Under the pieces are notes generated by a model. That model was given only the letters and a program-made list of their open reading frames with translations, searched no databases and had not been told where the DNA came from. Both the position numbers and the translations under genes were made by a program. 64,000 nucleotides of DNA from Verrucomicrobium sp. GAS474 (lineage in GTDB: Bacteria; Verrucomicrobiota; Verrucomicrobiia; Methylacidiphilales; GAS474): NCBI RefSeq assembly GCF_900105685.1, contig NZ_LT629781.1:2976001-3040000 (forward strand), in the 5' to 3' direction. Every line of letters starts with the position of its first letter. The first letter of the stretch is position 1. Shown here in pieces: positions 53,675-61,490 of the stretch.

Positions 53675-54847
53675 TTATTCTTCGACGGTCACCGGCTCGA
53701 TCAGGCGTTGGATGCGGGAAAAATTCCCGATGCGTTCCAGGAGAACGGGGGTGACCTCGCTACCGGCAGACACAACGATCAGACCGTCGGGCGTCATGAT
53801 GTTGGAGACGAGCTTCTGGCCTACCTGAAGCTGGGCGAGGCGCATCTCGCGCCGCGTGACGCCGCCGGTCGGAGCAGCACTGCCCGGGAGGGGGCCGCCG
53901 AACCCCTCCCCCAGCGCCTCCTGGACCGCGAGGACGATGCGGGGGTCGAATTTGTCGGGTTCCTTGCGCAAGGCCATGAAGGCCTCAAGGCGGCTGATCC
54001 CGCGCGCTTCGCTGGCGACGACCTCGGAGAGGACGCGAAGCAGCCGCGAGCCGTAGGGGATGGCTTCCCCCGCCAGGGAATCGGCGGGGATGCCGGTGCC
54101 GTCGTAGTTCTTGCGTTGATAGCGGACGATTTCAGCAACCCCTTCAAGGCGGGGCACATTGGTCAGGAGATCGTGGCCGATGCCGGGAACACGGGAAAGC
54201 ATGTCCTTCTCGGCCTGATTCAGCGCGCCGCCCTTGCGGGCCTTTTCGGAAACGGAGGCCGGGACGGTCACGCAGCCGAGGTGGCTGAGGAGGGCGGCGA
54301 TTTCGAGCGCCCACCCATCGACGACACGATGGGTTTTGAGGAAGATGCGGACATAGTCGCGCAGGCGCTGGGCGACACCGAAGGATTGCGGCTCGACGAG
54401 GGAGAGGATATCGACGAGGACCTTGATGCTTCCGGCCAGGGTGCGCTCCAGGAGCTGCTTCTCGGCCGTGATCAGCGCATATTGGCGGAGGGCGTCCTCG
54501 ATGGAAAGCTCGAGGGTTTCAGGCAGACAGGGCTTCGTCAGGAATCGGTAGACGCTGCCGCGATTGATGGCGTCGGTCGCCGTGTTTTGGTCGATGTTTC
54601 CCGTCAGCATCATGCGGACGGTTTCCGGCGCCGTTTCCCTCGCCTTTTCGAGGAATTCGACGCCCGACATGCCGGGCATCCGCATGTCCGAGACAATCAC
54701 GGCATAGGGCTCCTCCCCGGTCAGCATCGGGAGGGCTTCCTGCGGCCCGAGCGCGATGCCGATTTCGAATTTCTTCCGGTAGTTGCGACGATGGGCGTCG
54801 AGGATTCCAGGATCGTCGTCGACGAATAGAACGCGGCGGTTGCTCAT
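53675..54847 (-). CDS. Response regulator with degenerate HD-GYP-like domain
   Basis: The 390-residue protein has an N-terminal receiver (Asp54 acceptor in IVSDMRMPGMSG, Lys in FLTKPCLP) resembling RpfG-type regulators. The rest follows the HD-GYP layout but has lost the metal ligands: LLSHLGCVTVP (186-196) stands where LLHDIGKI-x-VP is expected, so the key Asp is Leu; the HHE-x2-DG-x-GYP motif reads YQRKNYDGTGIP (about 243-254); and the HP-x-x-G motif reads VPGIGH. It is therefore unlikely to hydrolyse c-di-GMP and may bind it or act as an adaptor. It is the middle gene of a three-gene operon. Confidence 0.88.
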   Translation of the reverse strand: MSNRRVLFVDDDPGILDAHRRNYRKKFEIGIALGPQEALPMLTGEEPYAVIVSDMRMPGMSGVEFLEKARETAPETVRMMLTGNIDQNTATDAINRGSVYRFLTKPCLPETLELSIEDALRQYALITAEKQLLERTLAGSIKVLVDILSLVEPQSFGVAQRLRDYVRIFLKTHRVVDGWALEIAALLSHLGCVTVPASVSEKARKGGALNQAEKDMLSRVPGIGHDLLTNVPRLEGVAEIVRYQRKNYDGTGIPADSLAGEAIPYGSRLLRVLSEVVASEARGISRLEAFMALRKEPDKFDPRIVLAVQEALGEGFGGPLPGSAAPTGGVTRREMRLAQLQVGQKLVSNIMTPDGLIVVSAGSEVTPVLLERIGNFSRIQRLIEPVTVEE

Positions 54848-54863
54848 AAAGGGAGATAAGGCG

Positions 54864-56075
54864 TCAAATCACGGCTTCCCAGGCCGGGAGACGCTCGGAA
54901 AGTCCCAGCCGGGCCAGGTAAGCCCCGTTGGGATGAAGGAAAAAAGGGGCGACCGCATCATGTTGCTTCCGATGAAGGAGGGCGTCGGCCGCATGAACTG
55001 CGGTTAGGGCGGTGAAGCCGGGATCCTTCTCGGAAGCGGGAAGGCCCCGTTCGGGCTCGTGATGGAAGGCAACGGCCTCGACGACGCCCGAGGGGAGCCC
55101 CCAGAGGGCGAAGAGATAGCCGCCGGCCTCGCCGTGGGTTCCCCCGTAGATCCGCCTCTCGGCGTCGACGGGAGTCTCTCCGGGCTGAAGGGAAAGCGGG
55201 GGCAACGTCGGTGAGCCGACGAAGAGCTTTCCGACATCATGGAGTAGCCCCCCGATGAACGACTCCTCGACGATGCTCTTCTCGGCCCCCTCGGCCACGG
55301 CAATGCTCCGGGCGGCGGCGGCAACATCGAAGGAGTGGCTCCACAGCGCCTCCATGGAAGAGAGGGTCAACGCACCAAAGCCCCCCTTGAGCTCTTCAAA
55401 CAGGCCGAGGGTCAGGGCGAGCGAGCGGAGCACATCGAGGCCGACATAGGAAATCGCCTCGTTCAGATTATGTGCGGTGCCGCGATTGCCGAAGAAGGCG
55501 GAATTGACGAGCTTCAATACCTTCCCCGCCATCGCCGGATCGTGGGAGACGATTTCCTCGACGTCGTCGATCGAGGATTCGGCCTGCTGGATGACAGAAA
55601 GGAGGCGCACGTAAAGATCGGGACGGCTGGGGAGTGAGATCGTCCCCGAAACGGAACGGCGCAGTTCCTCGTCCCGTAACATGGCCCGGAGACCGAGAGC
55701 CTGTTCGAGGGTGGCCGTCAATTTCCGCCCGTCGCACGGCTTCGAGAGATAGCGATGGGCAATGCCGACCGACTGCATGATCATCTGGCGATCGGCGTGG
55801 CCGGAAAGAATGAGGCGGATGGTGCCGGGATGAAGGGCGGCGATGCGGGAGAGAACCTCGGCCCCGTTCATGATGGGCATCCGCATGTCGCTGATGACGA
55901 CATCGTACGCGCTCTTTTCCGCGGTTACTTTTTCGAGGGCCTGGGGGCCGCTCTCGCAAAAATCGATGTACCACTTCTCCCTCATGGGATGAAGCATCCG
56001 GCGGATGCCCTGCAGGAGCATGGGCTCGTCGTCGACGAAGAGGAGGCGCGGCTTTTCGGAATAGGCGGGAGGCAT
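54864..56075 (-). CDS. Response regulator with HDOD output domain
   Basis: The 403-residue protein has a receiver domain (VDDEP, acceptor Asp63 in VVISDMRMPIMNG, Lys in YLSKPCDG) and an HDOD domain from about 140 to 345: LPSRPDLYVRLLSVIQ, DPAMAGKVLKLVNSAFFG, LNEAISYVGLDVLRSLALTL and GLLHDVGKLFVG with His-Asp retained. HDOD proteins are usually non-enzymatic signal adaptors linked to c-di-GMP or chemotaxis control. It is the first gene of the operon containing the degenerate HD-GYP regulator and the membrane kinase (gaps 16 and 21 bases). Confidence 0.92.
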   Translation of the reverse strand: MPPAYSEKPRLLFVDDEPMLLQGIRRMLHPMREKWYIDFCESGPQALEKVTAEKSAYDVVISDMRMPIMNGAEVLSRIAALHPGTIRLILSGHADRQMIMQSVGIAHRYLSKPCDGRKLTATLEQALGLRAMLRDEELRRSVSGTISLPSRPDLYVRLLSVIQQAESSIDDVEEIVSHDPAMAGKVLKLVNSAFFGNRGTAHNLNEAISYVGLDVLRSLALTLGLFEELKGGFGALTLSSMEALWSHSFDVAAAARSIAVAEGAEKSIVEESFIGGLLHDVGKLFVGSPTLPPLSLQPGETPVDAERRIYGGTHGEAGGYLFALWGLPSGVVEAVAFHHEPERGLPASEKDPGFTALTAVHAADALLHRKQHDAVAPFFLHPNGAYLARLGLSERLPAWEAVI

Positions 56076-56188
56076 GGAGACTTTGCCGGGTGGGGAAAGA
56101 GTCTCTGATTCAAATGTAGCCAGTTTTTACCCCAGTGTCACCGCCTGAAACTACTTACTACTGAGGAAACGGAGGCGGCCTTTTTATG

Positions 56189-56202
56189 TCATGAGTCATG
56201 AG
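56189..56202. repeat. Tandem TCATGAG heptamer in a divergent promoter region
   Basis: TCATGAG occurs twice head to tail (56189-56202), between the divergent REC-HDOD gene and the hybrid kinase gene. The rest of the 241-base spacer is AT-rich near 56200-56230 and has a G8-like run at about 56257-56264. The heptamers could be a regulator binding site; function unproven. Confidence 0.35.
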
Positions 56203-56316
56203 TAGATGAATTCATGGACAGAAAAGGAGAAAAAATGTGACCATTCGTCATCAGTAGGGGGGGGCGTCCGCTCATCATCAGGGGGAGGATGGGGGCACAC
56301 TGCCGCATAAGTTACA

Positions 56317-58242
56317 ATGAAACTCCCACCTTCCTCATCCTCTTCGGACGCGTGGCTGGAGAGCCAAAGCCGGCTTAAGGCCATCATTGAATCAACGGAC
56401 GACGCGATCATCGGCAAGACGCTCGATGGAATCATCACCGATTGGAACCCGGGCGCCGAACGGATGTTCGGTTACAAGGCAGCGGAGATCGTCGGCCGCC
56501 ATGTGGGAATTCTCTTTCCGCTGGAATGCATCGAGGAGGAAAAGGAGATCATCGCCCGGCTGGCGAAAGGAGAGCGGATCCCCCACTTCGAGACCCTCCG
56601 CCTCCGGAAGAACGGCGAACGCTTTCAGGTTTCGGCGACGATCTCCCCGATCATAAGCGACCAGGGAAAGGTCATCGGAGCCTCCAAAATCCTGCGCGAC
56701 GTAACGGAGCAAAACCGCGCAATCGAAGATCTCAAGCGGGCGGGGGAGCAGATCGCCGACCAGGCCGCCCTGATCGACAAGGCCCGGGACGCCATTTTGG
56801 TCCGCAGTCTGGAGGGAGAGGTTCTTTTCTGGAATCACGGGGCGGAACGGATGTATGGATGGTCCCGGCAGGAGGCGATGGGGAAAAAAATCACCGAGCT
56901 GCTCTACAGGGATTCCGCCGCGTTCGAGGACGCCACGGCCCTTGTTATCGGGCGGGGCGAGTGGTCCGGTGAAATGACGCAGTACACGAAGGAAGGCAAA
57001 TGCCTGACGATCGAGGCGAGCTGGTCCCTATTGCGGGACAAGGAGGGGAATCCCAAGTCGGTGTTGGCGATCAATACCGATGTCACCGAGCGGAAGAAGA
57101 TCGAAGATCAGTTCATGCGCGCGCAGCGGATGGAAAGCATCGGCACCTTGGCGGGCGGGATCGCGCACGACCTCAACAACGTCCTCTCTCCGATCATGAT
57201 GTCGATCGGAGTCCTGAAGATGACGGTCGACAACCCCAAGGCGCTGCAAATGCTCGAGACGATCGGCGCCAGCGCGCGGCGGGGTGCGGAGATGGTGCGG
57301 CAGGTCCTCTCCTTTGCCCGGGGCGTCGAGGGCCGCCAGATCAAAGTGCAGATCGGGCATATCCTGCGGGATATCGAGTACATCGTCAAAGACACCTTCC
57401 CGAAGAACGTGAAGCTCCGGCTGTTCGTCCCCGCCGATGTCTGGCTGATCGTGGGCGACCCCACCCAGCTGCACCAGGTGCTGCTGAATTTCTCCGTGAA
57501 TGCCCGCGATGCGATGCCCAACGGAGGGGTTTTGTCGATCGCGGTGGAGAATCACCATCTGGACTCCCAATACCTGGCGCTCCACCCCCTGGCCAAGCCC
57601 GGACCCTATGTCGTCATCGGCGTGAGTGACACGGGCACCGGCATCCCGCAGGAGATCATCGACAAGATCTTCGACCCTTTCTTCACCACGAAGGAGATCG
57701 GGAAGGGAACCGGCCTCGGCCTCTCGACCGTCATGGCCATCGTCAAGGGCCATCGGGGATTCCTCAATGTCTACAGCGAGCCGGGAAAGGGAACCACGTT
57801 CAAAGTCTACCTGCCCGCGGAAGCGGTCTCCGTCGAGGCAGCCAACGCCATTGCCGAGGTCGAGTTGCCGCGCGGCGAGGGGGAGACCATCCTCGTCGTC
57901 GACGACGAAGCCTCGATCCGCGAAATCACGGCGGAGACGCTGACCGCCTTCGGATACCATGTTTTGACGGCGGAGGACGGAGCCGCCGCGATCGCGCTCT
58001 ATGCCCAGCATTCCAAACAAATCGCGGTCGTCCTCACCGACATGATGATGCCCGTGATGGACGGACCTGCCCTCATCCACGCGATGATGAAGATCAATCC
58101 CGCCGTCAAGATCATCGCCGCTAGCGGCCTGAATGCCAACGGCAACACGGCGAAGGCCGCCGGAGCGGGAGTGGAACACTTCCTCTCCAAACCTTACACC
58201 GCGGAAACCCTGCTGGCGACGCTTCGGGACCTTCTAGAATAG
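56317..58242 (+). CDS. PAS-PAS hybrid histidine kinase with C-terminal REC
   Basis: The 641-residue soluble protein has a Ser-rich N-terminus, PAS domains at about 18-135 (DDAIIGKTLDGIITDWNPGA) and 150-268 (RDAILVRSLEGEVLFWNHGA), kinase core with H-box TLAGGIAHDLNNVLSPIMMS (His284), N box NFSVNARDAMPNGG, G1 DTGTGIPQE, F box FDPFFTTKE and G2 GTGLGLSTVMAIV, then a receiver with acceptor Asp575 (VVLTDMMMPVMDG) and Lys in FLSKPYT. The LNNVLSP-type H-box resembles kinases that feed a self-attached receiver. It is divergent from the signalling operon on the other strand, probably one functional cluster. Confidence 0.93.
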   Translation: MKLPPSSSSSDAWLESQSRLKAIIESTDDAIIGKTLDGIITDWNPGAERMFGYKAAEIVGRHVGILFPLECIEEEKEIIARLAKGERIPHFETLRLRKNGERFQVSATISPIISDQGKVIGASKILRDVTEQNRAIEDLKRAGEQIADQAALIDKARDAILVRSLEGEVLFWNHGAERMYGWSRQEAMGKKITELLYRDSAAFEDATALVIGRGEWSGEMTQYTKEGKCLTIEASWSLLRDKEGNPKSVLAINTDVTERKKIEDQFMRAQRMESIGTLAGGIAHDLNNVLSPIMMSIGVLKMTVDNPKALQMLETIGASARRGAEMVRQVLSFARGVEGRQIKVQIGHILRDIEYIVKDTFPKNVKLRLFVPADVWLIVGDPTQLHQVLLNFSVNARDAMPNGGVLSIAVENHHLDSQYLALHPLAKPGPYVVIGVSDTGTGIPQEIIDKIFDPFFTTKEIGKGTGLGLSTVMAIVKGHRGFLNVYSEPGKGTTFKVYLPAEAVSVEAANAIAEVELPRGEGETILVVDDEASIREITAETLTAFGYHVLTAEDGAAAIALYAQHSKQIAVVLTDMMMPVMDGPALIHAMMKINPAVKIIAASGLNANGNTAKAAGAGVEHFLSKPYTAETLLATLRDLLE

Positions 58243-58288
58243 TTCGTGTCCCCCCCAGGTAAGGGATGGCCGTTGGCCCCCACTTATA

Positions 58289-58304
58289 TTTACCCTGGTA
58301 AATC
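58289..58304. promoter_or_regulatory. 16-base palindrome upstream of the desaturase
   Basis: ATTTACC-CT-GGTAAAT is a perfect palindrome 187 bases upstream of the desaturase start and 47 bases beyond the kinase stop. It is a good size for a TetR- or FadR-like operator. The spacer 58243-58490 otherwise shows AT-rich sequence without a clear hexamer pair. Confidence 0.4.
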
Positions 58305-58490
58305 GTACCACAATCCCACCCGTTCAGGGCGCTCCTCGGTGCGTGTCATAACTCGATCGCCCTCATCGTGGTTACGATAAATGAGTAAATAAGCCCAGAT
58401 GACAAGAGACCCTGAATGAGCTAAAGTGTCGTCTCATCATAAACCTTGTCTTTCCAACGGACAAACTTAGCCTTCTTCCTTCATCCTACT

Positions 58491-59657
58491 ATGTTCGGAC
58501 TTAAAAAACCCCACGTCGTCAACTGGACCACGACCCTTTTCCTCAGCATCACCTTCCTCAGTGCCGCCATCGGCACCCCCTACTACCTCTACACCTACGG
58601 GTGGAGCACCCCCCTCTTCCTCGCCTTCCTGTTCATGTTCTCGGCCTGCTGCATGAGCATCACCTTCGGCTACCACCGTCTCTTCTCCCACACCGCCTTC
58701 AAGGCTTCCTGGCCCGTCCGCCTCCTCGTCCTCATCTTCGGGGCCGCCTCCTTCGAGAACTCGGCCCTCCTCTGGTCCTCCGAGCACCGCCGCCACCACA
58801 AGCATACCGACCACGAGGACGAGGACCCCTACTCGATCTCCCGCGGCTTCTTCTTCGCCCACATGGGCTGGCTCTTCCTCCGGTACACCCCGGAGCGCCC
58901 CCTCGACAACGTCGCCGACCTCCGCAAGGACAAGCTCGTCATGTGGCAGCACCGCTACGTCCAGCTCATCGCCGCCGTCGTCACCTTCGTCATCCCCTGC
59001 ACCGTCGGCTGGTTCGTCAGCCGGTGGGACGGCTTCCTCGGCTGCCTCTTCATCGTCGGCTTCCTCCGCATCGTCTGCGTCCACCACGTCACCTTCTTCA
59101 TCAACTCCCTCTGCCACGTCCTCGGGAAGCAGCCCTATTCCAGCCGCACCAGCGCCCGGGACAGCTGGATCATGGCGATCCTCACCTTCGGCGAGGGCTA
59201 CCATAACTATCACCACGAGTTCCAGCACGACTACCGCAACGGCATCCGCAAGTGGCAGTGGGACCCGACCAAGTGGTCGATCTGGCTCCTCAACAAGGTC
59301 GGCCTGACCTGGGACCTCCGCCGCGTGCCGAAGGAAAAGATCCTCCTCGCCCAGATCGCCCAGAAGGAGCGCGCCCTCGAAGCCCGCCTCGGCAAGCAGG
59401 AGATCACCCTCTCCGGTGCCGCCGCCCAGCTCCTCGAGACCGCCCGCCAGCACCTCGCCCACGCCGCCGAGGCCTGGGAAACCCATCGCGAGGCCCGCAA
59501 CAACGCCCTGAAGGCCGCCGCGAAGACCGCCGTCGCCCACGAGAGCGAAGGCCTCCTTGCCACCCTCCGCCGCGAGGAGGAAGCCGCCGCCAAGAACCTC
59601 CGCCTCTGCATCCGGGCCTGGCGCAACGCCTATCGCGTCGCCTGCGCCACGATCTAA
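58491..59657 (+). CDS. Membrane acyl-CoA/acyl-lipid fatty acid desaturase with helical C-terminal tail
   Basis: The 388-residue protein has the three His boxes of delta-9-type desaturases: HRLFSH (62-67), HRRHH (99-103) and HNYHH (about 237-241), which bind the di-iron centre, between about four TM helices. It should insert a cis double bond in a saturated acyl chain and adjust membrane fluidity. Residues about 285-388 form a Glu/Ala-rich helical extension (LEARLGKQEITLSGAAAQLL...) not usual in bacterial desaturases, and of unknown role. The ATG at 58491 begins the conserved N-terminus. A strong terminator follows the stop. Confidence 0.92.
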   Translation: MFGLKKPHVVNWTTTLFLSITFLSAAIGTPYYLYTYGWSTPLFLAFLFMFSACCMSITFGYHRLFSHTAFKASWPVRLLVLIFGAASFENSALLWSSEHRRHHKHTDHEDEDPYSISRGFFFAHMGWLFLRYTPERPLDNVADLRKDKLVMWQHRYVQLIAAVVTFVIPCTVGWFVSRWDGFLGCLFIVGFLRIVCVHHVTFFINSLCHVLGKQPYSSRTSARDSWIMAILTFGEGYHNYHHEFQHDYRNGIRKWQWDPTKWSIWLLNKVGLTWDLRRVPKEKILLAQIAQKERALEARLGKQEITLSGAAAQLLETARQHLAHAAEAWETHREARNNALKAAAKTAVAHESEGLLATLRREEEAAAKNLRLCIRAWRNAYRVACATI

Positions 59658-59680
59658 GCTCGGGGGACGACTCCTTCCAA

Positions 59681-59710
59681 GGCGGCCGGATCTCGATCCG
59701 GCCGCCTTTT
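59681..59710 (+). terminator. Intrinsic terminator after the desaturase
   Basis: GGCGGCCGGAT-CTCG-ATCCGGCCGCC (59681-59706) is a perfect eleven-base-pair stem, followed by TTTT and then CGTTT. It lies 23 bases beyond the stop and separates the desaturase from the transporter gene. Confidence 0.9.
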
Positions 59711-59737
59711 CGTTTGATCCCTTTCCGTCCTCTCCCC

Positions 59738-60676
59738 ATGTCCTCACCTGCCCGCTACCGCATCGGGGTCTTTCACGCCCTCTTCGCCGCCTTCCTCTTC
59801 GGCTGCGGCGCGCCCCTCTCGAAGCCCCTCCTCGACCGGCCCGACAGCGATCCCCTCGTCCTCGCCGGCCTTCTCTACCTCGGAGCGGGCCTCGGCCTCG
59901 GACTTTTCCTTATTCTCCGCCGCTCCCCTCCCTCCACCCCTGCCGCGCCCCCTTCTCCTTCCCTGCGGGGCCGGGAATGGCTCTGGTTCTTCTTCGGCAG
60001 CCTCTGCGGCGGGATCGCCGCCCCGGCCTGCCTCATGTGGGGCCTCGCCCACAGCACGGCCTCGGAAAGCTCCCTCCTCCTGAGCCTCGAAAGCGCCTTC
60101 ACCGCCCTCCTCGCCTGGATCTTCTTCCGCGAGGCCTGGAACGGGCGGGTCCTCCTCGGCATCGTCTTCGTCGTCGCCGGGGCCGCCGCCCTTTCCTTCC
60201 AGGGAGGGCACGGAACCTCGGGCTTCCACCTCTCGCTCGGATGCCTCGCCGTCGCCCTCTCGACCCTCGGCTGGGGGATCGACAACAACTGCACCCGGAA
60301 GATCGCCCATTGCGGGGCCGTCCGCCTCGCCGCCTGGAAGGGCTTTCTCTCCGGGGGACTCCTCCTGGCCGTTCTCCTCCCGCTCGGGCATCGGCTCCCG
60401 CCCCTGCCGATCACCCTGCTCGCCCTCCTCCTCGGGAACATCAGCTTCGGCCTCTGCCTCGCCCAGATGATCCTTTCCATGCAGATCCTCGGGGCCGCCC
60501 GGATGGCCGCCTGGTTCAGCGTCGCCCCTTTCTTCGGCGCCCTCGGCGCCTTCCTCTTCCTTCACGACCCCGTCACCTCCCACTTCCTCGCCGCCGCCGC
60601 CCTCACCGCCGTCGGCCTCTGGCTCCACGCCACCGAGGGGGCCGGAGCGCATCCCTCCGTTGACAAGCAGGAATAA
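59738..60676 (+). CDS. DMT/EamA-family transporter
   Basis: The 312-residue protein has about ten predicted TM helices arranged as two EamA halves (first FHALFAAFLFGCGAPLSKPL, second CLAVALSTLGWGIDNN). A Pro/Ala/Ser linker (PSTPAAPPSPSLRG) joins helices 2 and 3. Such proteins export metabolites such as amino acids or nucleotide sugars; the substrate cannot be told. ATG 59738 is chosen; no Shine-Dalgarno is present. It precedes the carbonic anhydrase by 24 bases, so the two may be co-transcribed. Confidence 0.9.
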   Translation: MSSPARYRIGVFHALFAAFLFGCGAPLSKPLLDRPDSDPLVLAGLLYLGAGLGLGLFLILRRSPPSTPAAPPSPSLRGREWLWFFFGSLCGGIAAPACLMWGLAHSTASESSLLLSLESAFTALLAWIFFREAWNGRVLLGIVFVVAGAAALSFQGGHGTSGFHLSLGCLAVALSTLGWGIDNNCTRKIAHCGAVRLAAWKGFLSGGLLLAVLLPLGHRLPPLPITLLALLLGNISFGLCLAQMILSMQILGAARMAAWFSVAPFFGALGAFLFLHDPVTSHFLAAAALTAVGLWLHATEGAGAHPSVDKQE

Positions 60677-60700
60677 GCGCATATAAAACTGGCCATTCCC

Positions 60701-61354
60701 ATGGGCCCCCTCTCCAACCTCCTCCAGAATAACCGCGACTGGTCCGACCGCATCCGGAGTGGAGACCCCGAGTTCTTCACGAAGCTCTCCAAGCAACAGA
60801 ATCCCGAGTACCTCTGGATCGGCTGCGCCGACAGCCGCGTCCCGGCAAACGAGATCGTCGGCCTGCTGCCCGGGGAAATCTTCGTCCACCGCAACGTGGC
60901 GAACATCGTCGTCCATACCGACCTGAACTGCCTCTCCGTCATCCAGTTCGCCGTCGAAATCCTGAAGGTGAAGCACATCATCGTCGTCGGCCACTACGGC
61001 TGCGGCGGCATCCGCTTCGCCCTCCAGAAGACCCGCCTCGGCCTGAGCGACAACTGGCTGCGCCACGTCCACGACGTCGAGGAAAAGCACGCCTCCTTCC
61101 TCCAAAAACGGGACGACCTCGACTGGCAGCAGGACCGCCTCTGCGAGCTCAACGTCATCGAGCAGGTCCGCAACGTCTGCCAGACCACCATCGTCCAGGA
61201 AGCCTGGGAGCGGCGGGCCGACCTCTCCGTCCACGGCTGGGTCTACAGCCTCCGCAACGGCTTGGTCAACGACCTCTCCCTCTGCGCCACCTCCTCCCAA
61301 CACGCGGGCCTCGTCTACGAGCAGGCGTGCGAGCAGGTCCATCGCCTGCCCTAG
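60701..61354 (+). CDS. can: Beta-class carbonic anhydrase
   Basis: The 217-residue protein hydrates CO2 to bicarbonate. The zinc ligands are Cys42, His98 and Cys101: WIGCADSRVPANEI (with the Asp44/Arg46 dyad) and VVGHYGCGGIRFA. FVHRNVANIVVHTDLN is the family-conserved segment. The length and motif order match bacterial beta-CA. It ends 136 bases before the next kinase gene, in an AT-rich spacer without a clear terminator. Confidence 0.96.
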   Translation: MGPLSNLLQNNRDWSDRIRSGDPEFFTKLSKQQNPEYLWIGCADSRVPANEIVGLLPGEIFVHRNVANIVVHTDLNCLSVIQFAVEILKVKHIIVVGHYGCGGIRFALQKTRLGLSDNWLRHVHDVEEKHASFLQKRDDLDWQQDRLCELNVIEQVRNVCQTTIVQEAWERRADLSVHGWVYSLRNGLVNDLSLCATSSQHAGLVYEQACEQVHRLP

Positions 61355-61490
61355 GGCGTTTTTCCGCCGTCCCCTTTCCAATCGGTAAAAGCGTGTAGCC
61401 AATCGAAAAATTGTGCGCCAACGCGCTTAAAGTGGATCGAAAAGTGCTTTTCCGTATAACCAATAAGGTCAACTGTTTTCCACTCGTTCC

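Noticed and set aside
56141-56178. CCGCCT / AGGCGG inverted repeat in the divergent spacer
   Set aside because: Short arms 26 bases apart in GC-rich DNA are expected by chance and no other signal supports it.
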